A stretch of DNA of 64,000 nucleotides from Symsagittifera roscoffensis (taxonomy: Eukaryota; Xenacoelomorpha; Acoela; Convolutidae). Shown here piece after piece: positions 45,181 through 56,696 of this stretch. Below the pieces are notes generated by a model, which worked only from the letters and a program-made list of their open reading frames with translations, made no database searches and was not told the DNA's origin. The stretch covers positions 10,091,716 to 10,155,715 of the forward strand of contig NC_087067.1 of NCBI RefSeq assembly GCF_963678635.1. Direction: 5' to 3'. Positions within the stretch are counted from its first letter, which is position 1, and the number at the start of each line of letters is the position of its first letter. A program made the position numbers and the translations under genes.

Positions 45181-46454
45181 TTCATGTTGTCGACAAAGTG
45201 AGCAAAAGGCTCAAGGACTTGCAACTATTTTTAACTACCTGAAATTCATGACGTCTGAGCTCAAAATGTTGTAGGAAGTTTAAGACAATTAAAGCGTTAG
45301 CATTTTGCACAATTAACGCGCAAGGATGGCATTTGGCGCAATTAACGAGTAAGCTCCAATGAAGTTTTTCAGAAAGCAATTGAAACCGAAATGACGCAAG
45401 CTAGTCTGTCTGATTATTAAGTCCCTAGACGGTAAACGTATCATTCTGAGTTTTACATAGCATGAGACGAAAAATTTTCAGAAAGTATTTGCAGTCTTTT
45501 GAAAGGCTCAACATTTTTTATAAATCAAAAAGTTTATTTTTGCAATCATTGGTACTCGCAAGTTAACGACTGAGCTGTTGCTTAGCACGTTTTTTAGCGG
45601 TGCCCGTGCAATAATGACCGTTGGTCTTGATTCAACTGACTTGCAAGCGTTAATGCCTAACCATTTCCTCTTAGGCAAGCTTTTTGGTAGTTTTCCATCG
45701 CTAAATTTTGATGAAAGTTTCATCCACCGAAAGCGCTATGTGAGAGCACAAGTTTAGGTAAATGCTATTGGCAGCCTTGATTGAAAGAGTACGTCCTATT
45801 TTTTGAGTAAGCGCTTGAAATGGCTTGCTGTTTCGAACCGTGATGTACGAACTGGTGATCACCTTTTGATTGTCTATCCCAGCAGTCCTCATGGGCACAA
45901 TCCTTTAGGTCGAAAAACTGCTTTGAACTACTGCAAAGAAAACGCGCTCGATCTGCAATCGTTAAGAACCTATGGGGCCAGTTAGTTTAGCCTCTCGTTA
46001 TTTTTGCCTCGGTTTTTGCCTCTTCGGGGATTGAGGGCGTTGCTGAGCAAGTATTATTAATTAAGAACAACGTCGAACGAGAACGTAACTGCATTAAGTT
46101 TGAAGTTCAATTCCATACTTTACAAAATTAATAGTTGATCGCATACACAAGGCAATCCGGAGGTTTCGGCGCAGGATCGAATCCCACTTTAGTGGGTTTC
46201 TTGATGAAACACAAACATGCGCTGAAAATTACGTGGTTCGATTTCCCAACAAATCTTTTTTTTTTGTTTTGCTTAACTTTTTGAATTAAGGCTTTAAACG
46301 GCCTTGGCCGAGCTTGATTAACAGGTTTTGGCTGTCGAAATCATGTCTTGCTAAAAATATGAACCTGATCACACACTCAAAGGTAACCGTACCATAACCA
46401 AAAATTATCTGACTGTTGTTGTAATTTTGTTTTTCCGAAAATTAATTTGAACAG
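45181..46454. other. non-coding; one B-box-like site
   Basis: No gene. At 46141-46260 the sequence has GGATCGAATCCC after a CGCATACACAAGGC-type stretch, like part of a tRNA-derived SINE, but no good A box. Frames of 60-71 residues here are not supported. Confidence 0.4.
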
Positions 46455-46797
46455 ATATCAAGTGTGTCAGCACAAAAATGGTTTCTTACAAGATAAAGCG
46501 CTGTTTGGCCTTCATCTGATGATTCGTGTATTTCCGACTACCGTAGAAAATTGCGGAATGTTGGTGCTCTGGTGTTTTTTCTCCAGACCAACTTCGACTT
46601 TTTTGACAGAATTTTTGAAACGTTTGAACTTTTTTTCCAATTTTTTTAATCAATTTTTGACAAAAAGCTGTTTAAATGGTTTTAATTGGTAGTCGGCATT
46701 TTCTAGACTTCGCCCTAATACGAGCATATCAAGTGTGTCAGCACAAAAATGGTTTCTTACAAGATAAAGCGCTGTTTCGCCTTCATCTGATGATTCG
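46455..46797 (-). mobile_element. 199-bp two-ended repeat flanked by 72-bp direct repeats
   Basis: The core 46527-46725 starts TGTATTTCCGACTACCG and ends CTTCGCCCTAATACGAGC, the ends of the 12551/38982 family. The flanks 46455-46526 and 46726-46797 are direct repeats with one mismatch in 72 bases. The layout is the same as at 38925-40041. Confidence 0.75.
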
Positions 46798-46937
46798 CAT
46801 TCTTCCTGCTTCAGTTGACTACTGAAGCTGCATAGTTTGCCAAATTTTACAACAGAAATGATTTGTGTTTATAATAAGAGGCCACGTTTGAATGATCCAG
46901 TGAAATTGTTGCTATCCTTGATAGTTTTAAGAACAAA

Positions 46938-47240
46938 ACAAAGATAGCCGGTTACTGTGCATGCAAGTAGCACAGAGTTTTGCGACCATAACCTTACCAA
47001 AAACAACTAAGTTTTTTCAAGTTATTGCCTTTTTTTTGGCGTGGTGTGATAAAAAGAGCTGAACAAAAAACTAATGATTAGGTATATTCGACAGAGATAC
47101 TGAAACAAGCCAATTGAAACAACCACTCAAACCAGTCCGATGATTGCTTGTGGTACCTGATTTTGCGTGGAAAACAAAAAAAAACTAAAACATATCCGAT
47201 AACAAAATTCCTCCCCATATTCAATGGTCGGAACAATTAG
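46938..47240 (+). repeat. dispersed AGCCGGTT-type repeat, copy 2
   Basis: Starts ACAAAGATAGCCGGTTACTG and passes through TTGGCGTGGTGTGATAAAAA and CCGATGATTGCTTGTGGTAC, ending AATGGTCGGAACAA, in the same order as 615-1220. Confidence 0.55.
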
Positions 47241-48001
47241 AGATTTTAATTAACAACTTATCAGTGTTATAGAAAGCAAATAATTATAATAACACAAAAT
47301 GAATAAAAACAACGACCAATTAGAGCAAGAGACTCAACTTTTTGCGCAAGTTCCGCAAAACTATTGCTCAAAAAATAATCAGAAATAAAAAAATTGTTGG
47401 TTATGTATTCGAACTTTCTCTGTGACAAGGATGGATATTGCGAGCCAATCAAAAATGGAAACAGGATTTAGGCAAGATCAAAATGGAAACATGAATAAAA
47501 CGTCCGCAAATGGTATATCCGAAGCATAGTTATGTTGAATAAAATTTCAGCATAAATTATGAAACTAAAGACGCAATCAGCAACTGTTTCAATGTCAAAA
47601 AAGGCAAAATTTTTCAAACAGATATTTAATGAAGCAGCATATCAAACAGAGGAATTTTTTCAAAAATTGCAAAATCAAATGTTTTTGGCACAACAAAAAC
47701 AAAATTGAATGAGCACATTCTTTAGTTTCTATTGAAAATCAAAACACTTTACAGAATATTGGAAATGTAAGTTGTAAAAATATAAAAATTTGGGAAAATG
47801 CAAGTTCTTTGCAATTCCACATTTCTTCCTTGACAATCTGGCCCGAAAAATCCAAAAAGTAGTGGGAATATTGTTTAAATATCGTTTCGAACTCCAAATC
47901 AAGACTTAAAAGGCTAAAACATTACATCATAAATGATGCTTTCAGAGCTTTGCTAGGGCAACTAAATGCATGAAAAACCCATACCAGACTTTTGTTTTCC
48001 C
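47241..48001. other. non-coding, AT-rich
   Basis: Probable intron of the SNARE gene. Nothing recognised. Confidence 0.45.
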
Positions 48002-48407
48002 CAGGGGCTCATTTATGGGGGTGCGGGAGTCGGATGCCCTTTTCTCTGGAATTCGACCTGCTGCCGACCCGAAGGGCCCCCATTTTGTTCTATTTTCTGA
48101 AATCCGTGTTTGGCGGACTGACCCTAAAGTTTTTGTAAGGGCGCCTTTGGCGCCAATGTATGCTAGTTTTGAGGGAGAACGAGCGCCGAAAAAACGCACT
48201 TTTTTTTCCAAAAAGTGCCTAGAAAAAGTCAAAATTTTCCAATTAGTGCCTAAAAACGCCTTCTTTAGAATGTTTTTTCATAATTTTTCCTGCGGCGCAC
48301 AAAAATTTCTCAAATAATGTGGCTTGGGAGAGCTCAGAAAATCAACAAAGTTTCCAAATTTTTTTTGAAAATCTGTCCCAATCGAGAAAATCATAGATCC
48401 GCCCCTG
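48002..48407. mobile_element. hAT-like MITE, 406 bp, 8-bp target duplication
   Basis: Starts CAGGGGCTCATTTATGG and ends TAGATCCGCCCCTG. Flanks are GTTTTCCC and GTTTTCCT (7 of 8). The interior has GCGCCTTTGGCGCC and GGCACTTTTTGG-type blocks (here inverted) as in 22509 and 53000-53200. The CAGGG start and 8-bp duplication suit the hAT superfamily. Non-coding; the 96- and 115-residue frames over it are shadows. Confidence 0.8.
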
Positions 48408-48478
48408 GTTTTCCTTATCTTTGGAGTGAGATTAGAGCGAAAGATATTTAAGAAAAAAATAAAATATTAAATTGTCAC

Positions 48479-48667
48479 CTGATATTTTGCCGAAATTTTC
48501 TTCAATTTCTCTGTCGGCTGTGCTGTCGCCCGGTACTAAGGTAGTGAAGTTATTGTGACAACTGTCAGTAGGTATATTTGGCCCGGATGAGAATCGGCTA
48601 TTGAGAGAGGAAGTCCTTCGCATGAAACTGTGCGTCGCTTGATGTGAGTTGTTGCTTCCCTGGTCAT
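48479..48667 (-). CDS. penultimate exon of SNAP-25-type SNARE gene
   Basis: It begins after a strong acceptor (TTTTCTCTTCTTTAG) and ends at a donor (ATATCAG|GTGACA). It encodes 62 full codons with split codons at both ends (two bases at the start, one at the end). The product is Ser/Asn-rich, like the flexible linker between the two SNARE helices, and closes with DREIEENFGKIS. That corresponds to the start of the second SNARE helix in SNAP-23/25 (acidic EEN followed by a hydrophobic pair). Phase and alignment fit the terminal exon at 42472-42623 with no gap. The first SNARE helix must lie further upstream (higher coordinates) and was not found with certainty. Confidence 0.72.
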
Positions 48668-51623
48668 CTAAAGAAGAGAAAATCTTCTTTGTTGAAGTTT
48701 TTTCATTATAATTCTCTAATTAAAAATAATTTAATAACCATGCAAGAAATTTAAAAACAAAGATTAGCCCGTTGATGTGCAAGTAGCATGGAATGGATGA
48801 CCAAGCTCATACTTGCTAAGAGCCAAAAAATATCTTCAATTTTTCTTAAAAGGATAAAACTAATCTCGTTCTGTATGCGAAGAGGCAGGTTGAAAACCAA
48901 AATCTATTAAACCAAAACCAAAAAAAAAAGATTTTTTTTGTCCCGTCTGTTGTTGAAGCAAAGCGACAGGTTGACATGAAAAGTGACATGTATTGCCGAA
49001 TCTTAAAAAAACTCACGTCAATTTTTCTCGACACCGAAAAAAAAATTCTCGACACCGAAAAAAAACCACAGGCGCGATTTTGGGATGGGGATGCTGCCTC
49101 CACCATCATGAATTCGACACCCTTATTCGGCCCTTATTTTTTGTTTTTGGTGCCATTGTATATCTGCGCTCTGAAACGAAACTGAAAAGTTTGTTGACTT
49201 CTTGCTCTCTTTTTGATACTGTGAAAACAAACTATTTATTAACAAGCTGATCAAATATCTTGCGAATTTATCAAAATTAAGTTAATTTAAAAAACGATGT
49301 GAAAAGGTTGAACACTTTTTATCCTAAAATTGACTTCTGAAACGGTGTGAAAAAGGTTGTACATTTTTTAACCTAAAACTGACTTCCGAATTTGGCATGA
49401 TATTTCAGCCCTTTCACTCAAATATTTCATCATTACAAGCAATTTTCACTTGGGCTAAACTTAGATCAAATGAGCAGTATTATAAGAAATTCAAATGAGC
49501 AAGCTCATTGAACTTTCATGAAATCAGTACAAGTTCTTTGAAAAAATAGGGCACTAGGTGAAAAAAAAATAGACAATCCTTAACAGGTAAATTCATTTCT
49601 AATTTCGACCACAAACATCAAAAAACTAATTATATTGAGATGGGTTTTAAAAATCTTTAGTAGATTACTATTTTTTAGTAGATTACTAAACTAGAGTGGC
49701 TATTTGTCAAATTAGTCGTATTTTTTAACTGTTTGAAATGGCTTTGAGAAAGACCACGACAATGGCCATCCCATGGGTAGGGTATGTCAAAACGACCATT
49801 TTTGGAGTCTTTTAATCATTGTAAACGATATGTTTCAAATAGCAACTAGGATAATTTTCTTAAAAGTAATAAGGATAGCTGGTTGATGTGTGAGTTGCGC
49901 ATAAACTCCCATATTGAAATGAATTTATCTTAAATTTACCAATATGCACAAATTATGCTCAAAAAACTCAATGCTGATTGAACTTGCTTTGTTCTCAGAA
50001 GTTTGCATTGATTGCTACCATTTTTCTTGGAAATGGCAACTAAGCGTTGATAACAAAGAACTATGAATAGTTTCACTTTTTGAATAATTATATTTAAAAA
50101 AAACAATAGACTGATTTTTAAATTGTCCAGTAGTTATTTAAAATAAGACTTGATATGCCTCTTTTGTTACTTTTTGACAGCAATTTCTTTGTTGTTTGCT
50201 TTTTAAAAAGTTTTTGTTAAGCGATTAATTAAACTGGTATCAAAAGGTAGTACTTTTTTGGGCAGTCAATTGGGTTCATTCTACACCTTTTACCTAATTG
50301 CAAAGGAAACTATAAGCAATTATTGATTATTTTCGCCCTGAGATGCCTGGAGTAATGTGTTCAAACAGCACAGCCTTGAACTTTTTATAATTTGTATAAA
50401 CACTTTTTAATGATTTGTGATTATTGGCATTAAAAAGTCGCTAAATACTCGAAGTATTTCAAAAAAAGCTATTGAACTCAAATGAGAAAAATGTTAGAAA
50501 CAGGACGGCCGGTTTCTGTTGAAGTAGCACAAAATATTCTAAACATTCATAAATGAAATGAAAATAAAGTAATCTTTCTTTTCAAAAATGTTGTTTTTTT
50601 GTGCTCTTTGTGATGAAAAAAACTAATCGGTCTCGTACACAGTTAAGAAATGAAGCATAATCTACAACAGTTATTTATTTTTTGCAAAATTTTCTTTTTA
50701 ATTATATTCCCAAGTATGCGCTAAAATAAGCCTTCAAACTTAGTTTTCCTGAAGTATCACAAAAAATTTTACTACTTAAAGAAAATTAGATTCTTTCATA
50801 AGACCTAATTGCTCGCTTTATTCGCTCGAAATTAGATTGAAACTCAAAAATTTCATACATGTTTTTCTCGACACGGAAAAATCTTTGAAATTTTCTTAAA
50901 ACTGTTCAAATTGCGACTAAAAAGGTTTTACAGTTATATAATTGTACAGCTCAAAAAAACAAAGTTAACCGGTTGCTGTCCGACCATTGTTTCAAAAAAA
51001 TAACTGAATTTTTTTTTCAAATTAGCGTCGTTTTTTGAGCGTAGTCAGATTAAAAGATTTATTAGAAAAAACCTAGAGTTTAGGCATATTTGACTTTTAT
51101 AGTAAAATAGGCATATTATAGACAAGTTCCACTCAAAAAATGACTAAAGAGAGCTAAAAATCATTAAAAAAATTCGGAAAAAATTTGTTCCTAAAATGGC
51201 GCTAATAACTTTGAAAGCTAACTTTACCGGGGTACAGCTAAAATTTTAATTGTTATATTTCTATAATAACCCTGCTCGCTTGCTTTATTTGCTCAAAAAA
51301 TGAATTGAATTTTTTTTCTCCGTTTTTGTGGGCGTGCGATTCACGACTGAGAAGGATTTGAAAGGATATATCACTTGGCCCAATCCGATGGATATTGTTT
51401 TTGAGTGGACAAAAAACACTCCACAAATCCAAATAAGAAGTTCGTCTTCATTTTCATTCTCGGAACAATGACGTAAAAGCACATAGAAATCAGAATTTCA
51501 TATCTATGTGTCAGTCCAAATAAGGACCTAATTACCTTTAAAATAATACCGCACATAAAGCCCTGAGCGTGTTGTTTGAGAGAATGAATTTGCGTGTACA
51601 AAAACTAAACCAGTCAGTAGTTC
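48668..51623. other. non-coding, repeat-rich; SNARE gene intron
   Basis: Contains partial copies of the AGCCGGTT-type repeat at about 48756, 49864, 50495 and 50957-51470; the last shows CCAATCCGATGGATATTG and ends near TCGGAACAATGAC. No exon recognised. Frames of 62-87 residues are unsupported. Confidence 0.5.
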
Positions 51624-51783
51624 CAGGGGCGGATCTAGAACTTTCTCGAGCAAAGGGGCGCCCTTAGAACAATTTTTGGGTACGTCACCAAAAATGGATA
51701 TTTCAAAATAGTGCAAAGGGGGCAGGGGGTCTAATCCCTGAAAGAAAGGCGTCCGACCCCCCCCCCCCCTAAATCCGCCCCTG
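51624..51783. mobile_element. hAT-like MITE, 160 bp, 8-bp target duplication
   Basis: Ends CAGGGGCGGATCTAG and CTAAATCCGCCCCTG are inverted copies. Flanks AGTAGTTC and ATTAGTTC match at 7 of 8 bases. The interior keeps GATATTTCAAAATAGTGCAA and a 13-14 base C run. It is an internally deleted relative of 48002-48407. Confidence 0.85.
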
Positions 51784-52159
51784 ATTAGTTCCTTCTAACT
51801 CTTTCTAAAATTGAAGGCAAACCTTTGTTAAAGAGCCCACCTCATTTCTTCAATATTTTTCTGGTGGTTGAAAAAAGTTCAGACAGAGACAGAACTGTTT
51901 TTTTGAAAAAGTCCAAATTGGTTTGAAATGGCCACACCAAGCATATATATTCCGTAATTTTCTTCAAAAGTTTGAACAATAAATTTTTTTTTCAACTTTG
52001 CTTCATCATAACTGTTTTGATTTTTGGGAGATTGGCTGACGGGTAAGGTAGAAATTTTGAGCGTCTCGATGCAAGTTTTGCTTTAAAAGAGATACGTTTT
52101 TTTTTCTCCAGGTATTTGCAAAAAATTTGGACGACACTGAAAGAACTTATGAAACGTAC
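51784..52159. other. non-coding
   Basis: Nothing recognised apart from a TATTCCGTAATTTTCTTC stretch resembling the right end of the two-ended repeat family (about 51948-51980). Confidence 0.4.
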
Positions 52160-52353
52160 TGGTTGAACCGCTGAGCGCCGCTTCCAGTTTTTCCCATTGA
52201 GCTCCTAGACAGCCGGCTGAATTGTGGTTGTTGTTATTTTTATTATTGTTGGTGGTGTTGCTGTTGTTGTTGTTGCTTCCCCGGGCGGATTCTCGAAAGA
52301 TACTGGCTTTGCGGGGAGACATGTTGAAGCAAATCAGCAGCCGTCTGCGCACT
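52160..52353 (-). CDS. possible upstream exon of the SNARE gene (Asn-rich linker)
   Basis: Open between an acceptor (GATATTTTAG) and a donor (CAACCA|GTACGT). It ends with one base of a codon, the phase required by the acceptor at 48667, so it can be spliced to the next exon in frame. The product begins RRRLLICFNMSPRKASIF, then a run of Asn broken by Ser and Thr, then GCLGAQWEKLEAALSG. Cys residues near the start could be the palmitoylation region that follows the first SNARE helix, but the classic Cys cluster is not seen. Base composition is far less AT-rich than its surroundings. It could also belong to another gene. Confidence 0.4.
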
Positions 52354-52689
52354 CTAAAATATCCTTGTATGTTTATTTAAAAGTCTAGAATTTTTTTTCT
52401 TAAAAACTCTGTAAAATTCTTGAACTAAGTTGGTTTAATTCAATTAATTTGAAGTTACAATTCTTAAAATAGGTTCTTCTGCTTACCCGACCACATTTTT
52501 TCGGCTCTTTTTCAGTTTCTGACGCACCTTGTATTAAGCTGTCATTTTTATTTACGTATTTATTTATTCATCATGAGTAAACAAACTATCAATGACAAAT
52601 ATTCCGATTTGCTGTTTAACCTATGAGAAGACAGCCAGAAAACCAAAAAGAAAGGCAGCCCCGTAAATTAGTACAAATCAATGGCAAAT
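52354..52689. other. non-coding
   Basis: Nothing recognised. Confidence 0.4.
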
Positions 52690-53248
52690 TATGGAAAAAC
52701 TTTTCGATTTTTTTAGGTCGACCAAATTGATTTTGTGAGCTCTCCCAAATCACTATTAAGACCCTAATTAGACCAAATGGTCTGCGTCGCAGGCACACTT
52801 TTGAAAAAAGGCCAAAGAGCCAAAGGCACTTTTTGGAAAAATTTTTAGAACCATGACGGCCGGTTTCTGTGTTATATATATATGTATATTAAGGCGCGGA
52901 TCTAAGAACTTTTCAAGGGAGGGGATTTTGAAAAAGTTTTGAAAATTTTGTCGGCTTTTTTTTGACCAATTTGGTTTTCTGAGCTCTCCCAAACCATTAA
53001 AAAGCCCCTAATTTGACCAAATTTTCTGCGCCGCTGTAAAACTTTTGCCATGACCAAATTTTCTGCTCCGCAGTCAAACTTTTGCCAAAAAAGCCCTTTT
53101 AGGTACTTTTTGGAAAACTTCGACCAAAAAGCCGCGTTTTTTCGGCGCGCGCTCCCCCCTCAAAATTAATATAGATTGGCGCCAAAGGCGCTTTTAGAAA
53201 AATTTTAAGCTCATTCAGCCGAAAATGGATATCTCAAAACAGTACAAA
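52690..53248 (+). mobile_element. two truncated hAT-like MITE copies
   Basis: A partial copy (about 52690-52850) is followed by a longer one from 52891 (AAGGCGCGGATCTAAG) to 53248. It holds in order the GACCAATTTGGTTTTCTGAG, CTCTCCCAAACC, GGTACTTTTTGGAAAA, CGGCGCGCGCTCCCCC and GGCGCCAAAGGCGC blocks. The right end is cut off where another repeat begins. A TATATATATATG stretch lies between them (52873-52888). Confidence 0.65.
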
Positions 53249-53475
53249 GGGTGGACCATAACTTTACGAAAAATGATCACATGTGAAATATCTTTTCAAA
53301 TCCTTTTCAGGACAAAAATACCTTTTGAATGATATGAAATTCAAAATTCCGTCAAAAATGGCTAGTTGAAAAATTCCGTCAAAAATGGCTAGTTAAAAAG
53401 TCGAAATTTGTCTGAAGAAAAAAAACCCACATCGAGCACAAATATTCGGTTACTTTCGTATCAAAAGTCGGAACA
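53249..53475 (+). repeat. right-hand end of the two-ended repeat family
   Basis: Matches 12890-13073 and the inverse of 38982-39180, ending TTTCGTATCAAAAGTCGGAAC. An internal 26-base piece around GTCAAAAATGGCTAGTT is doubled (53351-53400). The left half is missing. Confidence 0.65.
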
Positions 53476-56009
53476 AAAATTTAAATAGATAAAAGCTAGT
53501 TAACAATCGAAATTTTGAGTTTTATTGAAGATAAAAGCGCAACAAGCACAACTGTTTTGTCGATTTCTTCCAACTGAATTGATGACATGATCGTATTGTA
53601 CTGAAATGTATTATGGCAAATCGTTTAATTATGTTGAACTCGATGTTTTTCATACTCTATTCTTATTACTCTCGCAACCTAGAGAGCATACTCTATAGAG
53701 TTCAAAGTCTATATCAAGAGTTGAACTTGAAACAGGAAAATCAGAATTATAATAAAAAAGTTGCGCAATATTGGAGGGACGAGCAAAATAGCTATACAAA
53801 GCATTCGAAAGTTTTTTTCACTGAAGTAACAAAATCAAATGCTTGATTTACTTTACAATTTTCAAAAAAAGGGCTGTACCTAAATGTTTTGGTAAATTTT
53901 ATTGATTTTTTCAGTTTGAGAAGTAAGAAGAATGAAAAATCATTAACGAAATGATTGTGCGAAACCCAGAATGAATGCATGTGCAAATTTTTTTTGGTAG
54001 TTTTGAAGCAAATAATTTTAATTTTTCGGGCTGTCGTTAAATTTGGCTACAGGTAGCGTTTGGTTTTTCGTTGCTGCGCATAATGGAAAACTGGAAAATT
54101 TACCCGAATAAGTTGCCCTAAAAATTGTTACTATTGCCAATTCGGCAATTTTCCTTCCTCATTATTTTCAAAATTCAGTCGCAGATGAAACATCTTCTTA
54201 TAAATTTTTAACTTAAAACATCAAAATTTTAAAAAAGAATAAAAAATTTTGCAAAAACTAATATGCAGTTGGTCAATCTTTGTTTGGAAGTATTCCAAAA
54301 AAAATTTCGAACGTCGGAACAATAACACCTTTCAATGCCTTTATGATTTTTTGCGCTGTTACAATTGATGATTTGCTCAGCAATCCAAAATTGGTCTAAA
54401 AATTTCCGTAAATATTAGATAAAAAATTAATATTTTTTGTTAATAGAACTTCGTACATTACCAAAAGAATTGTTTTACTTCAGTTTATTTTTGCTTCAGG
54501 CAGCTCAGAAATTGGGTTCAAATTTTTTTAGGTTCATTCAAATTATTTAAACTTTCGGAATATTCTCTGTCAAAAAAATTTTAAGCTTACTACATTTCTG
54601 AATATATTCTGAGAAATGCAAAAATTTGAAACAGATTAAAAAGAGCAATTAACATTTCAGACAAATAATGAAATTAAAGGCTAGTTTTTTAGACAATTTT
54701 CAGGCATTGTTTTATGCTGGGTTCTTTCCTTGTCAAACTCGGTGTTAGCACAGATGGTTATGTCTGTTTCAAATAAGCTGGGAAAATATATTATCGTCTG
54801 TAAATTAATTGAATTAAATCATCAGATTAAAAATTGAATGAATAGTTCAATACAAAAATTTTGAAAGCAAAAGCAATTTTTTCTGACAGGCAGATAGTTT
54901 GTCTCAAAGTCAACTAATTTACTTGCAAAAAAACTATCAATAATGGCAAGTTGCTTTTTTCATTTAATTCTGTCTGTTCTCATTATTTTTACTGCATATG
55001 ATATAGAATAAAGCTTAGTATTATAACAAGTTGCAGAAATTTGGAACAAATAGAAATAACTTTTAAAATCAATCTGTCAAACCTTAATTTTTGGCATGCA
55101 AAATTGAATTTTAGGTGACCTTGAGACAAACTATCTGTCTGTCTGAAAAATTCTCATTCCCGTAATAAACTATTGATTCGATTTCTATTCTAATCATTTA
55201 ATTTACCGACGCTAGGTTTTTTCCAGCTCCATACTCATTTGAAATTGACATGATTACATGTGCTAACACTGCATTTGACAAAATATAACCCAAAACAAAC
55301 AGCCAATATGAGCATACCTTACCTGAGTCAGTCAGGATTACAGTACTGGCTTAAATTATATGAACGAAACGCATGAAAACTGAAATATAAAATTTGTTTT
55401 CTCAAACTTGGCTTGTTGTAAGTGAAAACTAACCTGTTTAGAGTTTTAGCAGATTTAATATAGTGTAAGTTGTTTTGCAAAACTCGAGCGCAAAATGTTA
55501 CCCCAAGAAGCCATTTTTTAGCTTTTTTGATCAATCAAAAACTATGAAAAACGAATTGGTTCAATTTCTGACCAAATTACTTCTAGTGAGCCTCTTTTAT
55601 AGCTCAACAAATTACAAGAAGGGTGTAATCTCGAAAACAATGTATAAATAAATCTATTTTTTTTATAGCCAAAACTGTCCATTTTACTATATAAAAAATC
55701 AGTTTTTTATTTAGTATTTTTAAAAACGTTTTGCGCCAATTTTTGGATATTACACTCTTCTTAAACTTTCGGTTAACCAAAAAAGTTAGAAATGACCCCT
55801 TTTTGGAGTACTAATTTGTGCACGAATTTTGCAAAGCAATTTATCAATTATGTTAAAACTTTAAGCGAGTTTTGAATCCGTCATTTTTCACCTATAACTA
55901 ACCCAATTTGAGAAAAACACATTCAAAATTTCTACTATTTCAAGTTTTATGCGTTTAATCCAAATAATTTACATCAGCACTGTATATTATTTGGATTATT
56001 TGGATATTT
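53476..56009. other. non-coding, AT-rich
   Basis: No gene or recognised repeat other than a TTCGAACGTCGGAACAA match at 54305-54323. Confidence 0.5.
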
Positions 56010-56460
56010 GGGCACTTAGCATAGTGGTAAGGCGTTCACTTTAGAATCGTCAGATCGTGTAATCGATCCCATGCCATGGCAATGATAGTGTGTGAGGACG
56101 AGCTCTCACTTGACCTCTAGCTTCAGGTCTACCACAACCTGACCAAATTTGGCTGCAAAAGTGGTACCACGTGAAAGTTCTAGACGCACAAAAACGGCCT
56201 TGAGTCGCAAAAAAGAGCTTCGCTCAACAAAATAACACAGTCTGGAATGTGGGGAAATAATACAAAAGGACTATCCTCGACAGGACTGTTAAGGCCGACT
56301 GATAGCTCCTCTGCGATTCGCAGGATCTACAAGTATATCTGAGTCAAGCATGAATATAACTGGTTTGGTGCTATAGGTCTAGTATGATCCTGTAATACCA
56401 TGTAGACCAAATCTTTTCCAAGTATAGTCATGCCTATTCCAGATATCGTTCAGGTCTGAC
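56010..56460 (+). repeat. tRNA-derived SINE
   Basis: The head has TTAGCATAGTGGTAAGGCG (A-box-like) and GTAATCGATCCC (B-box-like), followed by an unrelated body that is less AT-rich (CTCTCACTTGACCTCTAGC and on). The end is not clear. It does not fold into a full tRNA. Confidence 0.6.
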
Positions 56461-56696
56461 AATCTTTGCCTCAAGATCTGACCAGTTCGATGTAAAATAA
56501 GACTGGTACAAGTCTGTTTCGGGCATGCACTGGCAAAAAAGATACATGCCGGAGTACTTATACACAGCAGAAAAATGCTGTTTTTCGATGATCAGAATAT
56601 TTTTTGGTTCCAAATTTTGGAACGGGTTGACTGAAAAAACGCATTCAATCTTTTTATTTAATTTTGTCTGCACCAATTTTTGGCAATTTTCTATAC

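Noticed and set aside
47942-48317. 96- and 115-residue frames on both strands
   Set aside because: They cover the 406-bp hAT-like MITE and show no protein features.
52083-52352. Whole 89-residue frame as a single gene
   Set aside because: The part beyond the donor at 52160 lacks support; only the segment between splice sites is kept as a possible exon.
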